Positions 23,164 through 33,794 of a stretch of DNA of 64,000 bases are shown one piece after another (position 1 is the first letter of the stretch; each line of letters opens with the position of its first letter). The notes under the pieces were generated by a model, which had not been told where the DNA came from, ran no database searches, and saw nothing but the letters and a program-made list of their open reading frames with translations. A program made the translations under genes and the position numbers. The stretch comes from Ruminococcaceae bacterium UBA1036 (GTDB lineage: Bacteria > Bacillota > Clostridia > Oscillospirales > Acutalibacteraceae): NCBI GenBank assembly GCA_002316805.1, contig DCEF01000019.1:1-64000 (forward strand), written 5' to 3'.

Positions 23164-25239
23164 TTACTTTTTCGTGCGCGAAGTGATAATCTTCTCAGAA
23201 ATGCTCTTCGGGACTTCTGCATAGTCAGAAGGCTCCATCACATACTGGCCGCGCCCCTGTGTCTTTGAGCGCAGGTCTGTAGCATAGCCGAACATTTCTG
23301 AAAGCGGCACCTTCGCACGAATCTGCTGGGCACCTGGAATAGCGTCCATGCCTTCAATCATGCCGCGGCGCGAGTTGAGGTCGCCCATAACGTCGCCCAT
23401 ATATTCCTCCGGAACCGTAACCGTAACCTTCATAATCGGTTCGAGGATAACAGGGTCTGCTTTTGCCATAGCATCCTTGAATGCCATGGAAGCAGCGATT
23501 TTAAAAGCGAGTTCAGACGAGTCGACTTCATGAAAAGAACCATCATAAAGCGTAACCTTTGTATCAACTACCGGATAGCCCGCCATGACACCTGCCTGCA
23601 TTGCGCCCTTAACACCCTGGTCAACAGCAGGAATAAACTCTTTTGGAATCGCGCCGCCCGTAACGGCATTGACAAACTCATAGCCCTTCTCCGGGTTCGG
23701 CTCAATCCTGATTTTAACATGCCCGTACTGGCCGTGGCCGCCGGACTGCCTTACATACTTATTTTCAACATCCGCCATCTTGCGGATTGTTTCTTTGTAA
23801 GCGACTTGCGGCTTGCCAACATTTGCCTCTACGTGGAACTCGCGCATAAGGCGGTCAACAATAATCTCAAGATGGAGTTCGCCCATGCCTGCAATAATTG
23901 TCTGGCCTGTGTCTTTGTCAGTGTAAGCCTTGAATGTCAGGTCTTCTTCTGCAAGCTTTGAAAGGGCAATGCCCATTTTCTCCTGGCCGCTCTTTGTCTT
24001 AGGCTCGATAGCAACACGGATAACAGGGTCAGGGTACTCCATGGATTCCAAAACAATTTTGCGCTTCGGGTCACAGAGCGTGTCGCCTGTTGTTGTGTTC
24101 TTAAGGCCGACTGCGGCGGCAATATCGCCTGCATACACAGTCTCAAGGTCCTGCCTATGGTTTGCATGCATCTGAAGTATACGGCCCATGCGCTCATTGT
24201 CGTCTTTTACGGAGTTATAAACCGTGTCGCCCGCGTTAAGCGTACCGGAATAAACACGGAAATATGCGAGCTTTCCGACAAACGGGTCTGTTGCAATTTT
24301 AAATGCAAGGGCTGCAAAAGGCTCATCATCTGAAGCGTGGCAGTCAACTTCTTCACCCGTATCCGGATCCTTGCCCTTAGTTGCAGGGACATCTGTTGGG
24401 GCAGGCATAAATGCCACAATTGCATCGAGCAGCTTCTGAACACCCTTGTTTTTGTACGAGGAACCGCATGTTACAGGGACAAATTTATTGGCTATAGTGG
24501 CCTTGCGGATTGTGGCAATGATTTCATCTTTCGTGATTTCCTTGCCGTCAAGGTACTTTTCCATTATATTGTCGTCCTGCTCAGCTACGGCTTCCAAGAG
24601 CTGGGAATGGTACTGGCCGGCAATTTCCTTCATATCATCAGGAATATCCTCGACCTTCATATCCTTGCCCATTTCGTCATAATAGATGTCTGCCTTCATG
24701 TCAATAAGGTCGATGATGCCCCTAAAAGTATCCTCTTTCCCTACTGGCAGCTGGATCGGCACAGCATTGCATTTCAGGCGGTCTTTCATCATCTGCACGC
24801 AGTTGAAGAAATCAGCACCCATTATGTCCATCTTGTTAACATATGCCATGCGCGGCACGCCAAACTGCTCAGCCTGACGCCATACTGTCTCAGACTGAGG
24901 CTCAACGCCGCCCTTTGCGGCAAAAACGGTAACAGAACCATCCAGCACGCGGAGGGAGCGCTCAACTTCTACTGTAAAGTCAACATGGCCCGGCGTGTCA
25001 ATAATGTTAATGCGGTGGCCTTTCCAGAAACATGTAGTCGCGGCAGAAGTAATAGTGATGCCGCGCTCTTTCTCTTCCGACATCCAGTCCATTGTAGCGG
25101 CGCCATCATGAACTTCACCCATTTTGTGGTTGATGCCTGTGTAATACAGGATACGTTCAGTTGTTGTTGTTTTACCCGCGTCGATATGCGCCGTTATACC
25201 GATATTGCGGACTAAATTCAGTGGTACTTGCCTTGGCAT
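23164..25239 (-). CDS. fusA: Elongation factor G
   Basis: A 691-residue EF-G. G1 AHIDAGKTTTTER, G2 RGITITSAATT, G3 DTPGHVDF and G4 NKMD are present, followed by domains II-V ending near RGQYVMEPSDYAEVP. It drives ribosomal translocation with GTP. SD AGGAGGG. Position between rpsG and tuf matches the str operon. Confidence 0.98.
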   Translation of the reverse strand: MPRQVPLNLVRNIGITAHIDAGKTTTTERILYYTGINHKMGEVHDGAATMDWMSEEKERGITITSAATTCFWKGHRINIIDTPGHVDFTVEVERSLRVLDGSVTVFAAKGGVEPQSETVWRQAEQFGVPRMAYVNKMDIMGADFFNCVQMMKDRLKCNAVPIQLPVGKEDTFRGIIDLIDMKADIYYDEMGKDMKVEDIPDDMKEIAGQYHSQLLEAVAEQDDNIMEKYLDGKEITKDEIIATIRKATIANKFVPVTCGSSYKNKGVQKLLDAIVAFMPAPTDVPATKGKDPDTGEEVDCHASDDEPFAALAFKIATDPFVGKLAYFRVYSGTLNAGDTVYNSVKDDNERMGRILQMHANHRQDLETVYAGDIAAAVGLKNTTTGDTLCDPKRKIVLESMEYPDPVIRVAIEPKTKSGQEKMGIALSKLAEEDLTFKAYTDKDTGQTIIAGMGELHLEIIVDRLMREFHVEANVGKPQVAYKETIRKMADVENKYVRQSGGHGQYGHVKIRIEPNPEKGYEFVNAVTGGAIPKEFIPAVDQGVKGAMQAGVMAGYPVVDTKVTLYDGSFHEVDSSELAFKIAASMAFKDAMAKADPVILEPIMKVTVTVPEEYMGDVMGDLNSRRGMIEGMDAIPGAQQIRAKVPLSEMFGYATDLRSKTQGRGQYVMEPSDYAEVPKSISEKIITSRTKK

Positions 25240-25273
25240 AATTCCCTCCTACAATCTGAAAAATACGGAACAT

Positions 25274-25744
25274 TCACCAGCGGTAGTGCGCGAACGCACG
25301 GTTCGCTTCTGCCATCTTATGCGTTTCGTCACGCTTTTTGGCGGCACCGCCCGCACCATTAACAGCATCGAGAATTTCGCCGGCAAGTTTCTCTTTCATC
25401 GTTTTTTCCGATCTCTGACGGGAATAAGTCGTCATCCAGCGCAGACCAAGCGTCTGCCTTCTTTCCGGACGTACTTCCATTGGGACCTGATAAGTTGCAC
25501 CGCCTACACGGCGTGCCTTTACTTCAAGCGATGGCATGACATTTTCCATTGCCTGCTCAAAGACTTCCAGCGGTTCTTTGCCTGTCTTTTCCTTTACAAT
25601 GTCAAACGCACCGTAAACAATTTTCTGAGCAACGCCTTTTTTGCCATCGTACATAACATTATTAATCAGGCGTGTCACTAATTTGGAATGATAAAGTGGA
25701 TCTGGCAAAACATCACGTTTTGCAGTTGAACCTCTTCTTGGCAC
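25274..25744 (-). CDS. rpsG: 30S ribosomal protein S7
   Basis: A 156-residue S7 beginning PRRGSTAKRDVLPDPLY and containing the conserved GKKGVAQKIVYGAF and RRVGGATYQVP. It binds the 3' major domain of 16S rRNA and nucleates 30S head assembly. The start is GTG at 25744 after GGAGGG; the open frame continues 17 codons further without an SD. fusA follows after 34 bases. Confidence 0.97.
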   Translation of the reverse strand: MPRRGSTAKRDVLPDPLYHSKLVTRLINNVMYDGKKGVAQKIVYGAFDIVKEKTGKEPLEVFEQAMENVMPSLEVKARRVGGATYQVPMEVRPERRQTLGLRWMTTYSRQRSEKTMKEKLAGEILDAVNGAGGAAKKRDETHKMAEANRAFAHYRW

Positions 25745-25836
25745 TTTACTTCCCTCCTTCACATAAATGATATCATCGGTACTCGAAAGCGACAAACTCC
25801 CGTGGCCAATACAGAGGCGTCAATATATATCAAACG

Positions 25837-25878
25837 CCGCTGCATCCTGTTTTTCAACATGCACAAATATGCAGCCGT
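25837..25878 (-). promoter_or_regulatory. Hairpin in the rpsL-rpsG spacer
   Basis: GCTGCAT and ATGCAGC pair around a 23-base loop in the 161-base gap between rpsL and rpsG. In E. coli the rpsL-rpsG spacer binds S7 for feedback control; a similar role here is only a guess from position. Confidence 0.35.
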
Positions 25879-25905
25879 TAGGTTTCTGTCATAAGCTGCC
25901 ACAAA

Positions 25906-26340
25906 TCACTTTGCGGCTTTTGCAGCACCTGCCTTTGGCTTCTTCGCGCCATACTTTGAGCGGCCCTGCATACGCTGGGCAACACCCTGCGTATCAAGCG
26001 TACCGCGGATAATATGGTAACGCACACCAGGCAGATCCTTAACACGGCCGCCGCAGATCATCACGACGCTGTGCTCCTGAAGGTTGTGGCCGACTCCCGG
26101 TATATATGCACTGACTTCACTACCATTTGAAAGCCTGACTCTTGCAATTTTTCTAAGTGCTGAGTTAGGCTTTTTAGGTGTTGCAGTTTTTACAACAGTG
26201 CACACACCGCGCTTCTGCGGAGAGTTCTGATCGATTGGAATACGCTTCTTCGCGTTCCAGCCTTTCAGAAGTGCAGGGGCTTTTGCTTTTTTAACGGCTA
26301 CTTTTCTTCCCTTATTTACCAACTGGTTAAATGTAGGCAA
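25906..26340 (-). CDS. rpsL: 30S ribosomal protein S12
   Basis: A 144-residue S12. The decoding-centre motifs TPKKPNSALRK and the PGVGHNLQEHS/ KDLPGVRYH loops are intact, with the lysines at the streptomycin-sensitive positions. The N-terminal extension region is slightly longer than in Bacillus. Translation starts at TTG (26340) after GGAGG. First ribosomal gene of the block after rpoC. Confidence 0.97.
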   Translation of the reverse strand: MPTFNQLVNKGRKVAVKKAKAPALLKGWNAKKRIPIDQNSPQKRGVCTVVKTATPKKPNSALRKIARVRLSNGSEVSAYIPGVGHNLQEHSVVMICGGRVKDLPGVRYHIIRGTLDTQGVAQRMQGRSKYGAKKPKAGAAKAAK

Positions 26341-26460
26341 TCTGACACCTCCTCACATAAAGTTATTTATGTTAAGCAGCCTTACGGCCGCAAAACAGCA
26401 GGTAAGAAGCCTGTTCCCCTGTTTTAGCAGAAAAACAGACTATCACAATTAGTTAGTATA

Positions 26461-29400
26461 TCATTCATTAACGTTATTTGTCAAGTTTTCATTGTTTGTT
26501 ACAACTTCTGTATCCTGGTAGCACTTCATGCCCGTACCTGCCGGAATCAGCTTGCCTATAATTACATTTTCCTTTAGGCCAAGCAGCGGGTCAACCTTGC
26601 CTTTAATTGCAGCGTCTGTAAGCACACGCGTTGTTTCCTGGAACGATGCTGCAGAGAGGAACGAGTCAGTAGCAAGCGAAGCTTTCGTTATACCGAGTAG
26701 CACAGGTGTGTATGTCGCTTCTTTAAGGTCTGTTTCACCTGCGGCAATGCGGTCGCGTATCGCCTGGTTATCTTCTTCAAGGTCTGCCTTTTCAACAAGG
26801 GCATTCGGCAGAAGTGTAGTATCGCCCGGTTCTTCCACACGCACTTTCTTCAGCATCTGGCGGATTATGACCTCAATGTGCTTATCGTTTATATCAACGC
26901 CCTGCATCCTGTAAACCTTCTGAACTTCTTCAATCAGGTAATTCTGAACAGCATGTATGCCTTTAATAGCAAGCACATCATGCGGGTTTACAGAGCCCTC
27001 AGTCAGGCGGTCGCCAGCCCCAATATCATCGCCTTCGTTCACTATAATGTGTGATCCAAACGGTATAAGGTAAGATTTGCTTTCACCCGTCTTGGAATTA
27101 GTTACGACAACATGGCGGCTCTTCTTTACATCTTCAAATGAAATTTTTCCGGCAATTTCTGTTATAATTGCCAAATGCTTAGGCTTGCGGCCTTCGAACA
27201 ACTCTTCTACACGCGGCAGGCCCTGTGTGATATCCTCACCGCTTGCAACACCGCCGGTATGGAACGTGCGCATTGTAAGCTGTGTGCCAGGCTCACCTAT
27301 CGATTGCGCCGCGATTATGCCGACCGCTTCGCCGACTTTTATCGGCGCACGCGTTGCGAGGTTTGCACCATAGCACTTCCTGCAGATGCCGTGCTTGCAG
27401 TGGCATGTCAGGATAGAGCGTATCTTTATGCGGTGCACACCGTGTGCTTCAATCAGGCTGGCGTCTTCGTCAGTCATCATTTTGTCTTTTGAAACAAGCA
27501 CTTTGCCTGTTTTTTCATCAACGAAGTCATTTACAAGATATCTTCCGAGCAGGCGCTCATGCATAGTCTCAATGATTTCTTTATCCTCTTTGATATCGAA
27601 AACTTCAAGGCCGTCTTCAGTTCCGCAGTCATCTTCCCGTATAATGACATCCTGAGAAACATCTACGAGGCGGCGTGTGAGGTAGCCTGAATCTGCAGTT
27701 CTAAGCGCTGTATCGGCAAGGCCTTTTCTTGCACCACGCGAAGAGATAAAGTATTCCAAAATGTTAAGGCCCTCACGGTAGTTAGCCCTTATTGGAATTT
27801 CAATAGTCTTGCCCGATGTATTTGCAATCAGGCCGCGCATTCCTGCAAGCTGGCGTATCTGGCTCATAGAACCACGTGCACCTGAATCCGCCATCATGAA
27901 TATCGGGTTGTAGCGGTCGAGGTTCTTCTGCAAGGCATCAGAAACATCTTCCGTAGCTTTCGTCCACGTTTTCAGCACTGCATTGTAGCGCTCTGTGTTT
28001 GAAAGCAGGCCCATCTTGTACTGCTGTAAAACTGTGTCGACCTTTTGGTCAGCCGCGGCGATGATTCCGGCTTTCTGCGGTGGAATAGTCGCGTCGCTGA
28101 CTGAAACAGTTATGCCGCTCTCTGTGGAATATTTATACCCCTGAGCTTTTATTTCATCAAGGACCTGTGAAGTCTTCGGCACTCCGTGGACACGTATGCA
28201 GCGGTCGATTATCTGGCCAAGTTGCTTTTTGCCTACAAGGAATTCTATCTCAAGTCTGAACTTGTTTTCTGATTTTGAGCGGTCCACAAAGCCGAGGTCC
28301 TGCGGAATCGGGCGGTTAAAAATCATTTTGCCGACAGTTGTGTCAATGATTGCGGTTTCTTCCTTGCCATTGAATTCCAGTGTGCGGCGCACTTTAATTT
28401 GCGCATGCAGGCCGATTACATGGTTGTCGTAAGCCATGATAGCTTCGTCAAAGTTGCGGAAGACTTTGCCTTCGCCCTTTTCACCGTCTTTGTCGAGAGT
28501 GAGGTAATAAGAACCAAGCACCATATCCTGTGTTGGAACGGTAACTGGTTTGCCGTCTGAAGGCTTAAGGAGGTTTCCGGCAGCCAGCATAAGGAAGCGT
28601 GCTTCCGCTTGTGCCTCCGCAGAAAGTGGAACATGGACAGCCATCTGGTCGCCGTCAAAGTCAGCATTGTATGCTGTGCACGCAAGCGGGTGAAGCTTCA
28701 TTGCACGGCCTTCAACGAGCACAGGCTCGAAAGCCTGAATGCCGAGGCGGTGCAGCGTCGGCGCGCGGTTAAGGAGTACAGGATGGTTCTTTATTACGAC
28801 TTCAAGCGCGTCCCACACCTCAGGTTTTGCACACTCTACAGCCTTGCGCGCAGCTTTGATGTTTCCGGAAGCACCTGTTTCGACAAGGCGTTTCATCACA
28901 AACGGCTTGAAAAGCTCAAGCGCCATTTCTTTTGGCAGGCCGCACTGGTACATTTTAAGGTCAGGCCCTACAACAATAACCGAACGCCCCGAATAGTCAA
29001 CACGCTTGCCAAGAAGGTTCTGGCGGAAGCGCCCCTGCTTGCCTTTCAGCATATCTGAAAGCGACTTAAGCGGGCGGTTGTTAGGCCCCGTCACAGGGCG
29101 GCCGCGGCGGCCGTTGTCTATAAGCGCATCCACTGCTTCCTGAAGCATGCGCTTTTCATTGCGTACGATTATGTCAGGCGCACCGAGCTCAAGCAGCCTT
29201 TTAAGCCTGTTGTTGCGGTTTATCACACGCCTGTAAAGGTCATTGAGGTCAGACGTTGCGAAGCGCCCGCCGTCAAGCTGCACCATTGGGCGCAGGTCTG
29301 GCGGTATCACCGGAATGCAGTCAAGGATCATCCATTCCGGGCGGTTCCCCGAAAGACGGAACGACTCTACGACTTCAAGCCGCTTCAGTATTCTCACGCG

Positions 29401-30006
29401 TTTCTGACCTGTTGCTGTAGCAAGCTCAGTTTTCAGCTGCTGCGAAAGCTCGTCAAGGTCTATCTCGGTAAGAAGCTTTTTGATTGCCTCGGCGCCCATG
29501 CCGGCTTCGAAGTCGTCCTCATACTTTTCGCGCATATCGCGGTATTCTTTTTCCGTAAGGAGCTGTTTCTTCTGCAGCTCCTTCACATTGCCCGGGTCTG
29601 TAACTATATACAGTGCAAAATAAAGCACCTTTTCAAGCATACGCGGCGATATGTCAAGCATGAGACCCATGCGGGAAGGGATGCCTTTAAAATACCAGAT
29701 GTGAGAAACAGGCGCGGCAAGCTCAATATGCCCCATGCGTTCACGGCGGACTTTTGCCCGTGTGACTTCAACGCCGCAGCGCTCACATATTTTGCCTTTG
29801 TAGCGTATCCTCTTGTATTTGCCGCAATGGCATTCCCAGTCTTTTGTAGGCCCAAAAATGCGTTCACAGAAAAGTCCATCACGCTCCGGCTTTAAGGTGC
29901 GGTAATTGATCGTTTCCGGCTTCTTCACTTCGCCGTAAGACCATTCGCGGATTTTTTCAGGTGAAGCAAGTCCAATCTTGATGGATTCAAACGTATTAAA
30001 TTCCAT
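26461..30006 (-). CDS. rpoC: RNA polymerase subunit beta prime
   Basis: A 1181-residue beta prime. The N-terminal zinc site (CHCGKYKRIRYKGKICERCG), the catalytic NADFDGDQMAVH with three Asp, the bridge helix and trigger loop region (SIGEPGTQLTMRTFHTGG) and the second zinc cluster (CHCKHGICRKCYG) are all seen. I start at the ATG 30006, which aligns with other RpoC (MEFNTFESIKIGLASPEKI); a TTG at 30027 overlapping the rpoB stop is possible. It lies 17 bases after rpoB. Confidence 0.98.
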   Translation of the reverse strand: MEFNTFESIKIGLASPEKIREWSYGEVKKPETINYRTLKPERDGLFCERIFGPTKDWECHCGKYKRIRYKGKICERCGVEVTRAKVRRERMGHIELAAPVSHIWYFKGIPSRMGLMLDISPRMLEKVLYFALYIVTDPGNVKELQKKQLLTEKEYRDMREKYEDDFEAGMGAEAIKKLLTEIDLDELSQQLKTELATATGQKRVRILKRLEVVESFRLSGNRPEWMILDCIPVIPPDLRPMVQLDGGRFATSDLNDLYRRVINRNNRLKRLLELGAPDIIVRNEKRMLQEAVDALIDNGRRGRPVTGPNNRPLKSLSDMLKGKQGRFRQNLLGKRVDYSGRSVIVVGPDLKMYQCGLPKEMALELFKPFVMKRLVETGASGNIKAARKAVECAKPEVWDALEVVIKNHPVLLNRAPTLHRLGIQAFEPVLVEGRAMKLHPLACTAYNADFDGDQMAVHVPLSAEAQAEARFLMLAAGNLLKPSDGKPVTVPTQDMVLGSYYLTLDKDGEKGEGKVFRNFDEAIMAYDNHVIGLHAQIKVRRTLEFNGKEETAIIDTTVGKMIFNRPIPQDLGFVDRSKSENKFRLEIEFLVGKKQLGQIIDRCIRVHGVPKTSQVLDEIKAQGYKYSTESGITVSVSDATIPPQKAGIIAAADQKVDTVLQQYKMGLLSNTERYNAVLKTWTKATEDVSDALQKNLDRYNPIFMMADSGARGSMSQIRQLAGMRGLIANTSGKTIEIPIRANYREGLNILEYFISSRGARKGLADTALRTADSGYLTRRLVDVSQDVIIREDDCGTEDGLEVFDIKEDKEIIETMHERLLGRYLVNDFVDEKTGKVLVSKDKMMTDEDASLIEAHGVHRIKIRSILTCHCKHGICRKCYGANLATRAPIKVGEAVGIIAAQSIGEPGTQLTMRTFHTGGVASGEDITQGLPRVEELFEGRKPKHLAIITEIAGKISFEDVKKSRHVVVTNSKTGESKSYLIPFGSHIIVNEGDDIGAGDRLTEGSVNPHDVLAIKGIHAVQNYLIEEVQKVYRMQGVDINDKHIEVIIRQMLKKVRVEEPGDTTLLPNALVEKADLEEDNQAIRDRIAAGETDLKEATYTPVLLGITKASLATDSFLSAASFQETTRVLTDAAIKGKVDPLLGLKENVIIGKLIPAGTGMKCYQDTEVVTNNENLTNNVNE

Positions 30007-30023
30007 GCCCTGGCCCCTTCCTG

Positions 30024-33000
30024 TCAATTCTTATCACTATCGTCATCAGAAGCATCGCTCGGCGCATCTTCTTTTTCAAATAAATCATCGTCGGCGTCTT
30101 CCTTTTCGTCATTTCCATCATTGTCCGTATAGCCGTCTGAAGTGTCAAACAGCGCATTGCCGTCATCTGTTGTGGCGTCTACAGAATAGTCGTCAACAGT
30201 GCCGGGCGTCTCAGGCGCAGGCTCCTCATAGTTATCCTGCTGCGGATTGAACCCCACATCATCATCAAGGTCTTCGCGCAGGTCGATCTCTTCATTGTTT
30301 GCATCGAGTACTTTCACATCAAGGGCAAGCGACTGCAATTCCTTTATAAGGACTTTGAACGATTCGGGGATTCCAGGTTTCGGGATATTCTGGCCCTTTA
30401 CAATCGCCTCGTAAGTTTTCACACGGCCCACAACATCATCGGACTTTACCGTAAGGATTTCCTGCAGCGTATAAGCCGCGCCATAGGCTTCCAGAGCCCA
30501 AACTTCCATTTCGCCGAAGCGCTGGCCGCCAAACTGGGCTTTGCCGCCGAGCGGCTGCTGAGTAACAAGTGAATACGGGCCTGTCGAGCGGGCGTGTATC
30601 TTATCGTCTACAAGGTGATGCAGCTTGAGGTAATACATGTAGCCCACAGTTACGGGGTGGTCAAAATACTCGCCTGTGCGGCCGTCTTTAAGCAGTATTT
30701 TGCCGTCAGGCCTCATGTTTACCTTTTTAAGGCATTCTACGATATCGTTTTCATGCGCTCCGTCGAAAACAGGCGTCATGATTTTCCACCCAAGGAGCTT
30801 TGCTGCAAGGCCGAGGTGAACTTCCAGCACCTGCCCGATATTCATACGCGACGGCACACCCAGAGGGTTAAGCACAATGTCGAGCGGAGTGCCATCCGGT
30901 AAAAACGGCATATCCTCAACAGGAAGTATGCGTGATACAACACCTTTGTTGCCGTGCCGGCCGGCCATCTTGTCACCTACCGAAATCTTCCTCTTCTGCG
31001 CAATGTAGCAGCGAACTACCTTATTTACACCAGGGCTCAGCTCATCATGGCTGTTTTCACGCGTGAAGACCTTTACGTCAACAACTATCCCATACTCGCC
31101 GTGCGGCACACGAAGGGACGTGTCGCGGACTTCACGGGCTTTTTCGCCGAATATCGCGCGCAGCAGCCGCTCTTCGGCCGTAAGCTCCGTTTCGCCTTTA
31201 GGCGTTACCTTGCCAACAAGTATATCGCCCGCGCGCACCTCTGCGCCTACGCGGATAATGCCGCTGTCGTCGAGATCACGGAGAAGGTCTTCGTTTACGT
31301 TCGGAATGTCGCGTGTGATTTCCTCTGGGCCGAGCTTTGTGTCGCGTGCCTCGGTTTCATACTCTTCAATATGGATCGAGGTAAATACATCGTCGCGCAC
31401 AACCCTTTCGCTTATAAGCACAGCGTCTTCGTAGTTGTAGCCTTCCCACGTCATAAAGCCTATTAGCACATTTTTGCCGAGGCTTATCTCCCCGTCTTTT
31501 GTGCCCGGGCCATCGGCAATCACGTCGCCTACGTTTACGCGGTCATTGACTGATACGATAGGCACCTGATTGAAGCAAGTGCCCTGGTTCGAGCGCATAA
31601 ATTTAGTGATGTGGTAGCTGTCCATTTTACCGTCATCTGTCGCTACCTTAACTTCGTTTGCGCTCACGCTGCGCACAACGCCCGGGTGCTTTGCAAGCAC
31701 GCATACGCCGGAGTCGACTCCTGCCTTGTATTCTATGCCTGTTCCAACTATTGGGGACTCGGTCTTAAGTAGCGGCACTGCCTGCCTCTGCATGTTGGAA
31801 CCCATCAGCGCACGGTTTGCATCATCGTTTTCAAGGAAAGGAATCATCGCCGTTGCAACTGAAACAACCATCCGCGGCGAAACATCCATGAAGTCAGCTT
31901 TTTCGCGCTCAATTTCGACGAATTCATCGCGGTATCGCACACTGACTTTTTTGTTTTTGAAATGGCCCTTTTCGTCAAGGGGCTCGTTTGCCTGAGCAAT
32001 AATGTAGTTATCTTCCACATCGGCCGTCATATAAACTACATCTTTCGTTACCACGCCCGTCTCTTTGTCAACACGGCGGTACGGCGCTTCGATAAAACCA
32101 TATTCATTTATGCGCGCAAACGTAGCAAGGTAAGAAATAAGGCCAATGTTTGGGCCTTCAGGCGTTTCAATAGGGCACATGCGCCCGTAATGCGTGTAAT
32201 GCACATCACGCACTTCAAATCCGGCGCGGTCCCTTGAAAGGCCCCCAGGGCCAAGGGCTGAAAGGCGGCGCTTATGCGTCAGCTCTGCAAGCGGGTTAGT
32301 CTGGTCCATAAACTGTGAAAGCGGTGACGAACCAAAGAACTCGCGGATAGCCGCCACAACAGGGCGTATATTAATAAGTGAATGCGGCGTCAGGACTTCC
32401 ATATCCTGTGCTTGCAGCGTCATGCGCTCGCGTATAACACGCTCGAGGCGTGAAAAGCCGATGCGAAACTGGTTCTGCAGCAGCTCGCCTACAGAGCGGA
32501 TACGGCGATTCCCAAGATGGTCGATATCGTCAACATTGCCAACACCTTCCGCAAGGCAGTTAAGATAGTTAACCGATGCGAATATATCGTCTATCGTTAT
32601 ATGCTTTGGGATAAGGTCGTCGCAGCGCTCCCTGAGCTGTTCTTTTATCTCATCGTCGCTATGGCATGAGTCGAGTATCTCACGCAGTACTTTGAAACAG
32701 ACGCGCTCATTGATGCCGCATTCGGCTTTGGCGTCGAAGTCCACGTATTTCGAAATGTCCACCATGCCGTTTGAAATAACTTTGATTTCTTTGTCTCCCA
32801 CCTTGATGTAAGCCTGCATCACGCCGGCGTTGTCAATCTGCGCGGCGAGTTCGCGGGAAACCACCGAGCCTGCCTCAGCCATCACTTCGCCAGTGTCCGG
32901 GTTAGCAATCGGGCGTGTAAGCTCCTGCCCTGTAAGACGCTCTGCAAGCGCCAGCTTCTTGTTGTATTTGTAGCGGCCGACACGTGAAAGGTCATACCTT

Positions 33001-33794
33001 CTTGAGTCGAAGAAAAGGCCGTTGATATGTGCCTCGGCGCTTTCAATCGTAGGAGGTTCACTTGGCCTAAGTTTGCGGTAAACTTCAAACAGGGCGTCTT
33101 CCCTGTTCTTGCATGGGTCTTTATCTATAGTCGCGTTTATGCGGTCATCATCGCCAAAGAAATCGCGGAGCTGCTCGTCGGTGCCAAGGCCAAGGGCACG
33201 CAAGAAAACTGTAACCGGCAGTTTGCGGTTTTTGTCAATGCGCACATAGAACACGTCGTTGGCGTCAGTCTCATACTCCAGCCATGCGCCGCGGTTCGGG
33301 ATTACAGTCGTGCTGTAAAGCTCCTTGCCGGTTTTGTCATAATCCATCTTATAGTAAACGCCAGGCGAACGGACGACCTGTGACACTATGACACGCTCGG
33401 CACCGTTGATGACAAAAGTGCCGCTGTCTGTCATTAGCGGAAAATCGCCCATGTAAACTTCCGATTCCCTTATTTCACCGCTTTCCTTATTGAGCAGGCG
33501 TGCGGTAACACGCAGTGCAGCCGAATAGGTGGCGTCCCGCTCTTTGCATTCTTCCACACTGTAGTTGGGCTTGTCGGAATCAAGTTTATAATCCACAAAG
33601 TCCAAGACGAGGTTGCCTGTATAATCGGTGATGCCGGAAACATCTTTCAGCACTTCCTTGAGCCCTTCATCAAGAAACCACTGGTATGATTTCTTCTGAA
33701 TCTCAATCAGGTTTGGCATATCCAGAACTTCATCAATGCGCGCAAAACTCATGCGCGTATTTTTGCCGACCTTCACCGGTTTGACATTCACCAT
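30024..33794 (-). CDS. rpoB: RNA polymerase subunit beta
   Basis: A 1256-residue beta subunit. The rifampicin pocket (SQFMDQTNPLAELTHKRRL, SALGPGGLSRDRAGFE) has wild-type residues, so no resistance change is visible. The catalytic-site lysines (KMAGRHGNKG) and C-terminal clamp are intact. After the usual end (EEIDLREDLDDDVGF) comes an unusual acidic tail of about 75 residues rich in Asp, Glu and Ser. The ATG at 33794 is preceded by GGAGTGA; the frame is open to 33815. A promoter lies about 160 bases upstream; rplJ/rplL are not adjacent. Confidence 0.98.
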   Translation of the reverse strand: MVNVKPVKVGKNTRMSFARIDEVLDMPNLIEIQKKSYQWFLDEGLKEVLKDVSGITDYTGNLVLDFVDYKLDSDKPNYSVEECKERDATYSAALRVTARLLNKESGEIRESEVYMGDFPLMTDSGTFVINGAERVIVSQVVRSPGVYYKMDYDKTGKELYSTTVIPNRGAWLEYETDANDVFYVRIDKNRKLPVTVFLRALGLGTDEQLRDFFGDDDRINATIDKDPCKNREDALFEVYRKLRPSEPPTIESAEAHINGLFFDSRRYDLSRVGRYKYNKKLALAERLTGQELTRPIANPDTGEVMAEAGSVVSRELAAQIDNAGVMQAYIKVGDKEIKVISNGMVDISKYVDFDAKAECGINERVCFKVLREILDSCHSDDEIKEQLRERCDDLIPKHITIDDIFASVNYLNCLAEGVGNVDDIDHLGNRRIRSVGELLQNQFRIGFSRLERVIRERMTLQAQDMEVLTPHSLINIRPVVAAIREFFGSSPLSQFMDQTNPLAELTHKRRLSALGPGGLSRDRAGFEVRDVHYTHYGRMCPIETPEGPNIGLISYLATFARINEYGFIEAPYRRVDKETGVVTKDVVYMTADVEDNYIIAQANEPLDEKGHFKNKKVSVRYRDEFVEIEREKADFMDVSPRMVVSVATAMIPFLENDDANRALMGSNMQRQAVPLLKTESPIVGTGIEYKAGVDSGVCVLAKHPGVVRSVSANEVKVATDDGKMDSYHITKFMRSNQGTCFNQVPIVSVNDRVNVGDVIADGPGTKDGEISLGKNVLIGFMTWEGYNYEDAVLISERVVRDDVFTSIHIEEYETEARDTKLGPEEITRDIPNVNEDLLRDLDDSGIIRVGAEVRAGDILVGKVTPKGETELTAEERLLRAIFGEKAREVRDTSLRVPHGEYGIVVDVKVFTRENSHDELSPGVNKVVRCYIAQKRKISVGDKMAGRHGNKGVVSRILPVEDMPFLPDGTPLDIVLNPLGVPSRMNIGQVLEVHLGLAAKLLGWKIMTPVFDGAHENDIVECLKKVNMRPDGKILLKDGRTGEYFDHPVTVGYMYYLKLHHLVDDKIHARSTGPYSLVTQQPLGGKAQFGGQRFGEMEVWALEAYGAAYTLQEILTVKSDDVVGRVKTYEAIVKGQNIPKPGIPESFKVLIKELQSLALDVKVLDANNEEIDLREDLDDDVGFNPQQDNYEEPAPETPGTVDDYSVDATTDDGNALFDTSDGYTDNDGNDEKEDADDDLFEKEDAPSDASDDDSDKN

